This document shows positions 8,857-17,182 of a stretch of DNA of 64,000 nt, one piece after another. A program made the position numbers and the translations under genes. The number at the start of each line of letters is the position of its first letter. The first letter of the stretch is position 1. The notes below the pieces were generated by a model. It saw only the letters and a list, made by a program, of their open reading frames with translations. It was not told the origin of the DNA and made no database searches. The stretch comes from Bacillus mobilis. GTDB lineage: Bacteria; Bacillota; Bacilli; Bacillales; Bacillaceae_G. The DNA lies in the NCBI RefSeq assembly GCF_001884045.1, contig NZ_MACF01000069.1, forward strand, positions 62,001 through 126,000. Direction: 5' to 3'.

Positions 8857-10011
8857 TTATCCATTCACCTTTTCTGCCTGCCAGAAATATTCACCAAACG
8901 CTTTAGCAAGGGCATCAATCGATCGATTTAGTTCTTCCTCTGTATTATCTACACCACCAACTTCAATTAATATCGCTTGCCCTGATAAGTCTTGATTGTA
9001 GACACCATTTCCTGTTTGGAATCCTTTTTGAATGACACCACGACTTACACCTGGATACTTCTTGCTAATCGCCTCATGTAAAGCCGTTGCTAATTGCAAG
9101 TTTTTTTCATAGTTTTTGTTTCCTTTCCCTACTACAAATGCAAGCTTCGCATATGATTTATCGCCAATGGTTTTTGTCGTAACATTCTTCCGAGCACTAT
9201 CACGGTGTAAGTCGAAAAAGTACTGCAGTTCTTTATTGCCAGTCATTGCTTCTTGTACAATTTCCCGTGACATTTTGTAAGAACTATTACTATTTAACCC
9301 TTTACTAATCAACTTTTGGCCGATATCTGTCTTGTCGTTAGTAGCTCCGATCCCTTCGCTTACTAATTGTTCACGAAATCGATCGCCCACTATTGATATG
9401 TTCGTAACAGAACTGGTCGCTTTATTCGGATTTGGATCGTTTGCTAAATTAAGTAACGGCAAATAAGATTCCCAACTATGCGAATGATAAATAAACGCAA
9501 CTTGTCTTTTTCCTGTCGTTTGAGCCGGTTGCTTTTTCTCTTTGTTCGTATCTGGCTTTTGAGCCTGTCCAGCTTCACCAGTCCGTTCTTTTACTACTTC
9601 TTCAAGTGGAACGCTCGACTCTATCGGTAAGTTAGAATAATTTGTCCCTTCACCCGCAATTACAATTTCTGTATCGTACTTTCCAAAACCAGGTAGCTCT
9701 TTACCGACAAAACTGCGAACATCGTTAAAGCGAATATTCGTAGCCATCGAAAAGAGAAAAGAAGAAATCGAAAAATCTTGATTTAAATTTCGATACTCCT
9801 GTGTAAAATAATGATTCTCTTTCCCAAGAACGTACATGTAACCATTCATCGATAGCTCATTTAACCAATTATATAAATACGTTGACTTTGTCTCTTTCAT
9901 AGAAGTTACCATCATACTAATAAGAAAAAAAGTCGCTAGTACTGTAGCAATAATAAATAAAACTAACTTACGTATACTTGTGAATTTCACATAAAAAAAG
10001 CCTCGATTCAT
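8857..10011 (-). CDS. spoIIP: Stage II sporulation protein P (SpoIIP)-like cell wall amidase
   Basis: The 384-residue protein has an N-terminal membrane anchor (about 14-36), an extracytoplasmic linker rich in Lys/Gln/Pro (about 150-180), and the SpoIIP amidase/endopeptidase domain with FIYHSHSWESYLP, FFDLHRDSAR and ILIEVGGVDNTEEE. The two His-containing motifs match SpoIIP, which degrades septal peptidoglycan during engulfment with SpoIID and SpoIIM. ATG 10011 follows AGAGAGGGTGA at ideal spacing; the upstream ATG is not needed. The canonical spoIIP usually follows gpr; gpr is absent here, so this may be a paralogue. The symbol indicates the family. Confidence 0.85.
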   Translation of the reverse strand: MNRGFFYVKFTSIRKLVLFIIATVLATFFLISMMVTSMKETKSTYLYNWLNELSMNGYMYVLGKENHYFTQEYRNLNQDFSISSFLFSMATNIRFNDVRSFVGKELPGFGKYDTEIVIAGEGTNYSNLPIESSVPLEEVVKERTGEAGQAQKPDTNKEKKQPAQTTGKRQVAFIYHSHSWESYLPLLNLANDPNPNKATSSVTNISIVGDRFREQLVSEGIGATNDKTDIGQKLISKGLNSNSSYKMSREIVQEAMTGNKELQYFFDLHRDSARKNVTTKTIGDKSYAKLAFVVGKGNKNYEKNLQLATALHEAISKKYPGVSRGVIQKGFQTGNGVYNQDLSGQAILIEVGGVDNTEEELNRSIDALAKAFGEYFWQAEKVNG

Positions 10012-10100
10012 ACTATCACCCTCTCTATTCCAAGTTATGTACAAGCTCTAGAGAATAGACCGTCTAAATTCCGGCTATATTGTTTATGAGGTGAAATGAA

Positions 10101-10397
10101 TTGAAGCTACTAATAGGAACATTACCCATTGTACTATCATTTATTTTTTATTGGCTTGCTAAGCATCCTACAATCCGTGTTGCATTACATATTTCAGCTT
10201 ACTTAGCACTTTATGTACTCGGTACAATTATTTCTATTAATATATATGACGTTTTAATACAAGATTTAGTTTTTATGACAAGCATTCATGGTATTTTACT
10301 AAATCCATTTTTTCTTATATCAGGAGCATATATAGGGATATACACTTTATACTTACTTTTGTCTTACCTAATTATAAATATGAAACATGGAGCGTAA
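10101..10397 (+). CDS. Small integral membrane protein, unknown function
   Basis: A 98-residue protein starting at TTG 10101 after GAGGTGAA. It is almost entirely hydrophobic, with three predicted membrane helices (about 4-18, 27-50, 57-92). It overlaps the next gene by 11 bases, a sign of translational coupling. It is divergent from the SpoIIP-like gene. I do not recognise the family. Confidence 0.65.
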   Translation: MKLLIGTLPIVLSFIFYWLAKHPTIRVALHISAYLALYVLGTIISINIYDVLIQDLVFMTSIHGILLNPFFLISGAYIGIYTLYLLLSYLIINMKHGA

Positions 10398-10707
10398 TGA
10401 AATGCGACCACCATTCATTTGTCATATATGTAAAAAAAGAATTGCGCGAAAGAAAGATCTTATTACTACCACATCGTACTTCCGCTTATATTTATTTCAC
10501 AGTGATTGCTTTAAACGGCAGCAAGTGTTCATCTCACGATTTATTCCCGTGAATACACTTTTTAATTTCTTTCTTATTATATATGGACTTATTTTTGGCA
10601 GCATTCTTATGATTACAGAACCATCTATTATTTGGGTTATTTTCTTATTCCCCATTTTATATCGGTTTCTTTCCTATTATTATGTTGAACGTTTTTTCTC
10701 TACATAA
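10387..10707 (+). CDS. Small membrane protein with N-terminal zinc-finger-like motif
   Basis: 106 residues starting at ATG 10387, or ATG 10402. The N-terminus shows CHICKK (CxxC) and, about 24 residues later, HSDCF (HxxC), a possible four-ligand zinc site. Two membrane helices follow (about 53-73 and 77-97). The start overlaps the preceding gene and the 3' end overlaps the convergent DinB-like gene by 28 bases. Function unknown; a metal-sensing or membrane-adaptor role is only a guess. Confidence 0.65.
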   Translation: MERNEMRPPFICHICKKRIARKKDLITTTSYFRLYLFHSDCFKRQQVFISRFIPVNTLFNFFLIIYGLIFGSILMITEPSIIWVIFLFPILYRFLSYYYVERFFST

Positions 10708-11207
10708 CGTGCAGACTGTCCTCTCGGAATACTTAAACATTCCCACTCATTTTCTTTTAACATTTTACCGATGTAAATAATCTGTCCAATATGCAAAGCG
10801 TAATGAGAAATTTGTCTTTCAATTGCTTGCATAACAGTCTGTGCTTCACTGCGAATATATACCGTCTGTAACAACTGTTGCGGCGTTAGGACATTCATCG
10901 TTTTAAAAACATATTCCCATCCTTCATTCCATGCTGCGAGAACCTCTTCCTTAGAATGATAGCCACCTTCAAATTCAGCATCTCGATTACGATCTATTTT
11001 TTCACCATCAGATGTTAAAAAATCAGTCCATCTAGAACGCATATTACCGTGCAAATGCTTAATTATGATTGCTATGCTATTGGTTTCTTCATGAGAAGAC
11101 CTTTCAATTTGTTCATATGATAATTGAGAAAGCACCCGTTCCCCTTGCTTCTTTGTTGCTTTAAAGTTTGAAATGGCACATTGTAAATATTCTCGTCCAA
11201 TATCCAT
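10680..11207 (-). CDS. DinB-like (DUF1572) four-helix protein
   Basis: 175 residues with the fold-typical pattern of the DinB/YfiT superfamily. Conserved His sit in IKHLHGNMRSRW (about 48-60) and in QISHYALHIGQIIYIGKML (about 131-150), which would form the divalent-metal triad. Members are metal-dependent thiol S-transferases, several using bacillithiol, but most are uncharacterised. It is followed by csaA 17 bases upstream in the same direction, so the two may be cotranscribed. Two other DinB-like genes occur at 35321 and 52544. Confidence 0.8.
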   Translation of the reverse strand: MDIGREYLQCAISNFKATKKQGERVLSQLSYEQIERSSHEETNSIAIIIKHLHGNMRSRWTDFLTSDGEKIDRNRDAEFEGGYHSKEEVLAAWNEGWEYVFKTMNVLTPQQLLQTVYIRSEAQTVMQAIERQISHYALHIGQIIYIGKMLKENEWECLSIPRGQSARYVEKKRST

Positions 11208-11224
11208 GTTCCCCCGCCTTTACA

Positions 11225-11554
11225 CTAACTAATTTTCGTTCCATTTGGTAATTCCATATTAGGCTGCAGTAATACAACATCACCAGCTTCAGGTACTCCA
11301 CCTAAAACAAGTACTTCTGATTTAAATCCAGCTACACGTTTTGGCGGAAAATTTACAACAGCAGCAATTTGCTGACCGATTAAATCTTCTGGGGTATATC
11401 TCTTCGTAATTTGAGCACTTGACTGCTTTACTCCAAGCTCTCCAAAATCAATTTTCAGCTTAATCGCCGGAACTCTCGCTTCTTTAAATTCCTCTGCATG
11501 TATTACAGTTCCAATTCTTACATCCAAAGTTAAAAAATCTTCAAAATTAGCCAT
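11225..11554 (-). CDS. csaA: CsaA, tRNA-binding domain protein/export chaperone
   Basis: 109 residues, essentially a single OB-fold tRNA-binding domain as in methionyl-tRNA synthetase C-termini. Recognisable CsaA motifs are FLTLDVRIGTVIHAEEFKEA, KQSSAQIT and VNFPPKRVAGFKSEVLVLG. In Bacillus subtilis CsaA binds precursor proteins and SecA and also tRNA. The length equals known CsaA. The ribosome site (AAGGAGTGA) precedes ATG 11554. Confidence 0.93.
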   Translation of the reverse strand: MANFEDFLTLDVRIGTVIHAEEFKEARVPAIKLKIDFGELGVKQSSAQITKRYTPEDLIGQQIAAVVNFPPKRVAGFKSEVLVLGGVPEAGDVVLLQPNMELPNGTKIS

Positions 11555-11605
11555 TTTATCACTCCTTCCATTTATTACTTAGACAAAACAAAAAAATTCC
11601 CTTTT

Positions 11606-11638
11606 AAAAAAAGAAAGGCGCCTAAGCACCTTTCTTTT
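11606..11638 (-). terminator. Rho-independent terminator overlapping brnQ 3' end
   Basis: AAAAGAAAGG (11609-11618) pairs with CCTTTCTTTT (11629-11638); the brnQ stop lies in the loop and seven bases of T run follow on the minus strand. Confidence 0.8.
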
Positions 11639-12974
11639 GTAGTTCACTTGATTCATTTGATTTATAGAAGAAGAAACCGAGAATCCCGCCAATACATGAT
11701 GGGATTAACCATCCTATTCCTTCTTTATATAATGGTAACATTTGTAGTACGTTAGAAATCGCGTCAATTTTAATGTTCGCACTTTCTAAACCGTTAAAGA
11801 AACTAATTAACAATGCACCTAAAATAGCTCCAATATAAATGGTATTACGCTTCCCAATCCATTTATGGAAGTAAGAAAGTACAATTAATACAATTGCAAC
11901 TGGATAAATGATCATTAATACTGGTAAAGTAACTGCGATTAATTGTGTTAAACCTAGGTTAGATACAATTAAACTAAACACACATACCATTGTTACAATC
12001 GTTTTATGCGAAAGTTTTGGGAATAAGTTTGTAAAGAAGCCGGCACAAGCTGATGTTAATCCAACAGAAGTTGTTAAACAAGCGAGTATAATAACAAGCC
12101 CTAATAAAATTTTACCACTTGTTCCATATAACTCATTTACAACATTCGTTAAAATAAGCCCACCATTCTCTGATACACCAAGTGATGTACTCGTTGAACC
12201 AAGATAAGCAAGTGATAAATAGATTAACGTTAAACCAAGTACAGCAATAATACCTGATACTACTGTTATTTTTGCAACTTCACTACTCTCTTTTATCCCT
12301 TTAGAGCGGATAACTTGTACAACGACAATTCCAAATACGAGCGCACTAATTGCATCCATCGTTAAATATCCTTGTATAAATCCACCAAAGAAAGCATTTT
12401 CTTGATATGCCGCTAGCGGCGCAGCTGGTTCTCCAATTGGATCAATAATTGCCTTTCCGACAATAACAGCAACAATTAATACTAACAATGGGGTAAGAAA
12501 TTTTCCGAACCAATCCACTAATTTAGATGGATTTAATGATAGATACCACGTTATTCCGAAGAAAACTATTGTGAATAGAAACAGCATGTACCATTCTGAA
12601 ACCATTGCCTCTGATAAAAATGGCTTCATACCCATTTCAAATGAAACGGCTCCCGTACGCGGAATCGCGAAAAATGGTCCAATCGCTAAATAACTAATCA
12701 ATGGGAAAATAAACGCAAATATAGGGTGAACTCTAGAAGATAGCGCTTTCAAGTCCCCCTCTACAAACGCGACAGCTGTTACAGCTAATAGGGGTAATCC
12801 GACTCCCGTTACAAGGAATCCAATTGTAGCAATCCAAACATTCTCTCCAGCTTGTTGCCCTAAAACTGGTGGGAAAATTAAATTTCCTGCTCCTAAAAAT
12901 AGTGCAAATAACATTAAACCAATTGCTATCGTATCACCTGGCCTTAAACGTCCCTTCATACTTTTCATTTGCAT
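11622..12974 (-). CDS. brnQ: Branched-chain amino acid transporter BrnQ (LIVCS family)
   Basis: A 450-residue carrier with about 12 membrane helices. The N-terminal block DTIAIGLMLFALFLGAGNLI is the BrnQ signature, and GAVSFEMGMKPFL and DAISALVFGIVVVQVIRSKG also match. It imports leucine, isoleucine and valine with sodium or protons. Three Met codons cluster at the 5' end and no strong ribosome site distinguishes them, so the exact start is uncertain. The gene is monocistronic; the long AT-rich leader upstream contains two CodY-like sites (separate entry). Confidence 0.93.
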   Translation of the reverse strand: MQMKSMKGRLRPGDTIAIGLMLFALFLGAGNLIFPPVLGQQAGENVWIATIGFLVTGVGLPLLAVTAVAFVEGDLKALSSRVHPIFAFIFPLISYLAIGPFFAIPRTGAVSFEMGMKPFLSEAMVSEWYMLFLFTIVFFGITWYLSLNPSKLVDWFGKFLTPLLVLIVAVIVGKAIIDPIGEPAAPLAAYQENAFFGGFIQGYLTMDAISALVFGIVVVQVIRSKGIKESSEVAKITVVSGIIAVLGLTLIYLSLAYLGSTSTSLGVSENGGLILTNVVNELYGTSGKILLGLVIILACLTTSVGLTSACAGFFTNLFPKLSHKTIVTMVCVFSLIVSNLGLTQLIAVTLPVLMIIYPVAIVLIVLSYFHKWIGKRNTIYIGAILGALLISFFNGLESANIKIDAISNVLQMLPLYKEGIGWLIPSCIGGILGFFFYKSNESSELQKKGA

Positions 12975-13121
12975 AGCACTTTTTCATTGTTTATCTCTAT
13001 TTTCACAATATGCTATGCATCCTCCTCTCTGCTCAAGATGATAAAATATGCCCCTTACAAAGCAGTGTCTTTCTCCATAATTTCTCCATTCCCCTTATTC
13101 TTACTCTAACTATTAATTTTG

Positions 13122-13259
13122 ATTTTTTTGAATATTTAACTCATTAGAGTGGTATTGCGTGGAGTATAGTTGTCAGACCTCTTTGTTTTTATCACACATA
13201 TAGTAACATATTTAGTTGAAAAATAAAAACATATTTTCAAATTGATTTTTTTGAAAATC
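13122..13259. promoter_or_regulatory. Two weak CodY-like boxes upstream of brnQ
   Basis: Bases 13122-13136 and 13245-13259 each match 12 of 15 positions of the CodY consensus AATTTTCWGAAAATT. In AT-rich DNA this is suggestive only. CodY commonly represses branched-chain amino acid uptake genes. No T-box motif (AGGGTGG...) is seen. The rest of 12975-13356 is AT-rich with nothing else recognisable. Confidence 0.35.
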
Positions 13260-13356
13260 AAAATTATCTACATTTTTTATTCTTTTACACAAATATTGTT
13301 ACAATCCCACCTTTTATCCTATCATTATTTTCAAATAACTTTATGCACGTAACATA

Positions 13357-13391
13357 GCAAAAGCCATCCAACATAATTAGATGGCTTTTGC
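13357..13391 (-). terminator. Rho-independent terminator
   Basis: GCAAAAGCCATC (13357-13368) pairs perfectly with GATGGCTTTTGC (13380-13391), just past the CBS gene stop. Confidence 0.82.
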
Positions 13392-13394
13392 ATG

Positions 13395-14042
13395 TTACTC
13401 TATCGTTTCAACTTCACGTGGATTTTTCATCTCTTCCACATACACAACTCTAAATCCGTGATCTTCTAAATCTGTCAATAACGTCTCTAATTCACCGTCG
13501 TTAAACTCTTCTCCTAATGTAAACATAATTCTACGAACTAATAAGGCATCATTATCAAAAGTCATTAAACTTTGGATACCTGTATATTTTTTTAATACTG
13601 TCGATAATTTTTGAATGGCCCCATTATAATCTTGTGTTCCAATCATGACAGAATATTTACTAGAATGAACGCCCCAAGCATCTTCTAACAACTCAAAAAC
13701 TTTTTTATGTGTTAAAATTCCAAGGAAAACTCCTTTTTCATCAACCACTGATAAATAAGGTAATTTTTTTATTGTAAAAAATACTTTAAAGAACGAAGAA
13801 TCTTCTCTGACATATCCTTCTTTATCGTTTAATAATTGTTCTACACTCTCCTCCAGCGAACCTTTATATTCTAAAATATCTACTTTATATATATTCCCTA
13901 AATATTTCTCTTTTTTTTCATCTAAAACTGGTACACACCGATAGCCAGTTTTATTTAAATGCTTCAGCGCTTCCCCTATTGTAATTGAACTTGAGCAAAA
14001 TAGAACTTCCCTTTTCGGCACATAATTCCCTTTAATCCTCAT
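13395..14042 (-). CDS. CBS-domain protein with C-terminal ACT-like region (CbpA-like c-di-AMP receptor?)
   Basis: 215 residues. A CBS pair fills about residues 5-135 (KREVLFCSSSITIGEALKHL, YRCVPVLDEKKEKYLGNIY, YLSVVDEKGVFLGILTHKK). The last 75 residues (KYSVMIGTQDYNGAIQKLST onward) look like an ACT-type regulatory domain. This CBS-ACT layout matches Listeria CbpA, a cyclic-di-AMP-binding protein; that equivalence is inference. The promoter region carries one near-perfect and one weaker CodY-like box, shared with the divergent permease-like gene. Confidence 0.75.
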   Translation of the reverse strand: MRIKGNYVPKREVLFCSSSITIGEALKHLNKTGYRCVPVLDEKKEKYLGNIYKVDILEYKGSLEESVEQLLNDKEGYVREDSSFFKVFFTIKKLPYLSVVDEKGVFLGILTHKKVFELLEDAWGVHSSKYSVMIGTQDYNGAIQKLSTVLKKYTGIQSLMTFDNDALLVRRIMFTLGEEFNDGELETLLTDLEDHGFRVVYVEEMKNPREVETIE

Positions 14043-14089
14043 AAACAGCCTCCTTATGTTAAAATACTTTCTGTGCCATAACTATATTA

Positions 14090-14135
14090 TATTTTCAGAA
14101 AAAAATAAATAATTTATTTTACTTTTCTGAAAATT
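14090..14135. promoter_or_regulatory. CodY-like boxes upstream of the CBS gene
   Basis: Bases 14121-14135 read ACTTTTCTGAAAATT, one mismatch from the CodY consensus AATTTTCWGAAAATT. Bases 14090-14104 are a weaker match (12/15). Both lie within 100 bases upstream of the CBS gene start. Confidence 0.6.
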
Positions 14136-14215
14136 ATTCATTTTCTTGTCATAATTTATTCACGTTTCATTCACTTATATCCCCTACAATACTAAACTTC
14201 TTTAAGAAAAATATA

Positions 14216-14268
14216 TTGTAACTTACACAGAAAAAAGCTAAAATAAGAATAAGAATTTTCTGAATATT
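14216..14268 (+). promoter_or_regulatory. SigA promoter overlapped by a CodY-like box
   Basis: A -35 TTGTAA (14216-14221) and -10 TAAAAT (14239-14244) are separated by 17 bases. The predicted start of transcription falls at about 14251, immediately before AATTTTCTGAATATT (14254-14268), which matches the CodY consensus with one mismatch. This placement would block initiation or early elongation. Confidence 0.65.
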
Positions 14269-14286
14269 CTAAGAGTAGGTGATTAC

Positions 14287-15156
14287 ATGTCTTTATTGCG
14301 CTCACATATATGTAAATTTATCGTCGGTGTTCTCATTATTTTTATCATTAGTCCTATTCCTGCTTTATTCATTACACATAAATACTCATACATAACTGGG
14401 TTTATAAGTATTTTTCATAACTTCGCACAACTTTCTTCTATGACAATTCCAAAGATTGATTGGATGCACGAATCTATCTTTTTCTCAGCAAATCAGATGG
14501 TTCATACTTCGAATCATTCAACACCGTTATTCCCTTACATATGGGAAATATATTTTGTATCGATTGTTCGTTTTACCTTTACTCTTGCGATCGGATTCTT
14601 CATCAGTTTAGGGATCGGTCATTTATTTTTTAAAGCACCTCATTCGGTTAAGAAGTTCACTTCTTTATTAAGATGGATACCGTACTCTTTTTGTACCGTA
14701 TTATTACAATGCTCAGTCTTATTTCTACTCCTATACATCGCAAAATTTATAAAACTTCCCTACTACTCATCTTTCATCATCGTTTGTAGTGCTTCCATGA
14801 TTATCGTTATGCAAGCAATAAAAAAGTGGGTCCCTTTCTTAAGTAACAGAAATGAATATGAAATAAAACAATCTTCTTTCCTTGTAGATACATTGTTTTT
14901 GGCGCTTACTTCGAACCATAAATCTATTCTAGGTTCCATTATTCTTTCATTCGTTTTTATGGAATGCGTTTTTCATGCAAGCGGACTATTACAATTTATC
15001 GTTCAATTCGGCGGAAATGCACCTGTAATTGTCACAATTAGCTTACTGCTTTTGTATATCCCGTATTGCATACTCTCTTTCCTTCAAACACTATGGACGA
15101 CAAATCATGTTAAACAACAATCATACGCTTTAACGAGAAGTATTCCAAAACCTTAA
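14287..15156 (+). CDS. Orphan ABC transporter permease-like membrane protein (degenerate DppB/OppB type)
   Basis: 289 residues with about six membrane helices. The C-terminal section (about 215-270, FVFMECVFHASGLLQFIVQF and the following helix) is laid out like the DppB/OppB permease C-terminus, where an EXXF...PGL motif occurs, and the FFISLGIGHLFF region resembles its core. No partner permease, ATPase or binding protein is adjacent. Start ATG 14287 follows AGTAGGTG. A CodY-like box sits at the predicted transcription start, fitting nitrogen/peptide nutrition. Function is inferred weakly. Confidence 0.65.
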   Translation: MSLLRSHICKFIVGVLIIFIISPIPALFITHKYSYITGFISIFHNFAQLSSMTIPKIDWMHESIFFSANQMVHTSNHSTPLFPYIWEIYFVSIVRFTFTLAIGFFISLGIGHLFFKAPHSVKKFTSLLRWIPYSFCTVLLQCSVLFLLLYIAKFIKLPYYSSFIIVCSASMIIVMQAIKKWVPFLSNRNEYEIKQSSFLVDTLFLALTSNHKSILGSIILSFVFMECVFHASGLLQFIVQFGGNAPVIVTISLLLLYIPYCILSFLQTLWTTNHVKQQSYALTRSIPKP

Positions 15157-15161
15157 TTTGA

Positions 15162-15203
15162 AATAACCCTCTAGAATCTGAAAGTGGAGGGTTATTCCTT
15201 TTG
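15162..15203 (+). terminator. Rho-independent terminator
   Basis: AATAACCCTC (15162-15171) pairs with GAGGGTTATT (15187-15196), followed by CCTTTT, after the permease-like gene. Confidence 0.78.
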
Positions 15204-15364
15204 TATAGCGGACAAAATAACAGCAAATTCAAAAACTATTGCAGAAACATACCAATATTTACCCTTTTTCTTTGACTATTCTTTTCGTTTGGATTTATTA
15301 TAAAAGTATAACATAATTGCAGGAGGTGACATCTTTATTCCAAACTACGGAATAGAGAACACAC

Positions 15365-16672
15365 TTGGACATATTAAATATTTTTCTCATCTTTATACTT
15401 ATCCTTATTTCAGGCTTTTTCGTTGCATCGGAATTCGCTGTTGTAAAAGTACGAAAAAGTCGAATTGACCAGCTTGCAAATGAAGGCAATAAACAAGCTT
15501 TAGCTGCAAGAAGTGTCCTATCTAATTTAGATGTTTATTTATCAGCTTGTCAGCTCGGGATTACGATTACTTCTTTAGGGCTTGGTTGGCTTGGTGAACC
15601 AACTGTGGAACATTTACTACGACCGCTCTTTGAAAAGATTAATATTACTGGAACAATGGCGAATACTTTATCCTTTATTATCGCTTTTAGTTTTATTACA
15701 TTTTTCCATGTTGTATTAGGTGAATTAGTTCCAAAGTCTTTCGCCATTCAAAAAGCAGAAGCAATCACACTTAAGTTTGCACGACCACTTATTTTATTTG
15801 ATAAAATTATGTATCCATTCATTTGGTTACTTAATAGTGCAGCTATCTTTTTCACAAAACTACTCGGATTAGAGCCTGCGAAAGAAAATGAACTTGCCCA
15901 TTCTGAAGAGGAACTACGCCTCATTTTAGGTGAAAGTTTCAAAAGCGGTGAAATAAACCAAACCGAATATAAATATGTGAATAATATTTTTGAATTTGAC
16001 GACCGAGTTGCAAAAGAAATTATGGTCCCTCGTACAGAAATGATTTGCTTATCTACTGAAAATACGTTAGAAGAAAATATGAATATCGTCGCAACTGAAA
16101 AGTTTACACGCTATCCGATCATCGAAAAAGATAAAGATGATATTATCGGTATGATCAATACGAAAGAAGTATTTCACGATCAAACGAAAGGCATTCATAA
16201 GCCACTTGAATCTTACATACATCCAGTACTAACTGTATTTGAAACTGTTCCAATTCGCAAAACACTCGTACATCTACAAAAGAATCGTGTTCAGATGGCA
16301 ATCGTTATGGATGAATATGGTGGTACTGCTGGACTTTTAACAATGGAAGATATTCTTGAAGAAATCATTGGAGAAATTCAAGATGAATTTGATGCAGATG
16401 AATCACCTATGATTGAAAAACGTACGCCGAAGCTTACTGTTTTAGACGGGAAGGTGCTCATTTCTGAAGTAAATGATATGTTTGGCCTACATATTGATGA
16501 TAGCGATTTAGATACAATTGGAGGCTGGTTCCTCTCTCAAGCAGTTGACTTAAATATTGAGGCTGGGTATTTCATTGAATTTGCCGGTTTTCAATTTAAA
16601 GCACTAGAACTTGATGGACATCAAGTGAAAAAAATTGCGGTACATAAATTAGACACGAAGAAGGAGTTATAA
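15365..16672 (+). CDS. CNNM/CBS/CorC_HlyC membrane protein (hemolysin-family, magnesium efflux-like)
   Basis: 435 residues in the usual order: CNNM transmembrane domain with three to four helices (1-190, FFVASEFAVVKVRKSRIDQL), a CBS pair (about 215-335, MVPRTEMICLS and GIMINTKEV region, VIMDEYGGTAGLLTMEDILEE), then the CorC_HlyC domain (about 350-430). Family members (MpfA, YhdP) affect Mg2+ efflux; hemolysin is a historical label. An in-frame stop at 15353 forces the start to TTG 15365, yet the only strong ribosome site (AGGAGGTGA, 15321-15329) lies 36 bases upstream. The DUF456 gene follows by one base and is cotranscribed. Confidence 0.87.
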   Translation: MDILNIFLIFILILISGFFVASEFAVVKVRKSRIDQLANEGNKQALAARSVLSNLDVYLSACQLGITITSLGLGWLGEPTVEHLLRPLFEKINITGTMANTLSFIIAFSFITFFHVVLGELVPKSFAIQKAEAITLKFARPLILFDKIMYPFIWLLNSAAIFFTKLLGLEPAKENELAHSEEELRLILGESFKSGEINQTEYKYVNNIFEFDDRVAKEIMVPRTEMICLSTENTLEENMNIVATEKFTRYPIIEKDKDDIIGMINTKEVFHDQTKGIHKPLESYIHPVLTVFETVPIRKTLVHLQKNRVQMAIVMDEYGGTAGLLTMEDILEEIIGEIQDEFDADESPMIEKRTPKLTVLDGKVLISEVNDMFGLHIDDSDLDTIGGWFLSQAVDLNIEAGYFIEFAGFQFKALELDGHQVKKIAVHKLDTKKEL

Positions 16673-16673
16673 A

Positions 16674-17156
16674 GTGACAGTATTATTAACAATCTGTATC
16701 ATTGCCTGTTTCATTGTTTCATTTCTCGCCTTTATTTACCCTATCATTCCAGGCATCCTTGCTGTATGGGCTGGATATTTCATTTACCATTTTGGTATAA
16801 ATGGCGGAGAACTAACAACTTCCTTTTGGATTATTCAAGTCATTTTCACACTTTTCATTTTCGTTGCTGATTTTATCGCAAATGGATATTTCCTAAAGAA
16901 ATATGGGAGTTCTAAATGGGGCGAACGTGTCGGTATGATTTCTATCATTGTCGGCTCTTTCTTCTTCCCACCATTCGGTTTAATTATCATACCGTTCTTA
17001 TCGGTATTTATTACAGAACTCATGCATAAAAAAGCGCCAAAAGACGCCTTTCTAGTAGGAGTTGCTACTGTAGTTGGTTTTTTAAGCAGTACAGTAGCGA
17101 AAGCCATTCTCCAAATCATTATGATTATCATATTTGTATGTTATATCATCTTTTAA
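16674..17156 (+). CDS. DUF456 family membrane protein
   Basis: 160 residues starting at GTG 16674 after GAAGGAGTT. Four to five membrane helices and the glycine-rich loop GSSKWGERVGMISIIVGSFF are typical of DUF456 proteins, whose repeats are glycine-zipper-like. Function unknown. The one-base gap after the CNNM/CBS gene indicates cotranscription and possibly translational coupling. A terminator (17155-17182) closes the unit. Confidence 0.82.
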   Translation: MTVLLTICIIACFIVSFLAFIYPIIPGILAVWAGYFIYHFGINGGELTTSFWIIQVIFTLFIFVADFIANGYFLKKYGSSKWGERVGMISIIVGSFFFPPFGLIIIPFLSVFITELMHKKAPKDAFLVGVATVVGFLSSTVAKAILQIIMIIIFVCYIIF

Positions 17157-17182
17157 CCATCCCAATTTCGGGATGGTTTTTT
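17155..17182. terminator. Rho-independent terminator
   Basis: AACCATCCC (17155-17163) pairs with GGGATGGTT (17170-17178) followed by TTTTTT, between convergent genes. Confidence 0.87.

Noticed and set aside
12975-13394. T-box riboswitch upstream of brnQ
   Set aside because: No AGGGTGG-type T-box motif or specifier hairpin could be found; CodY-like sites are more plausible.
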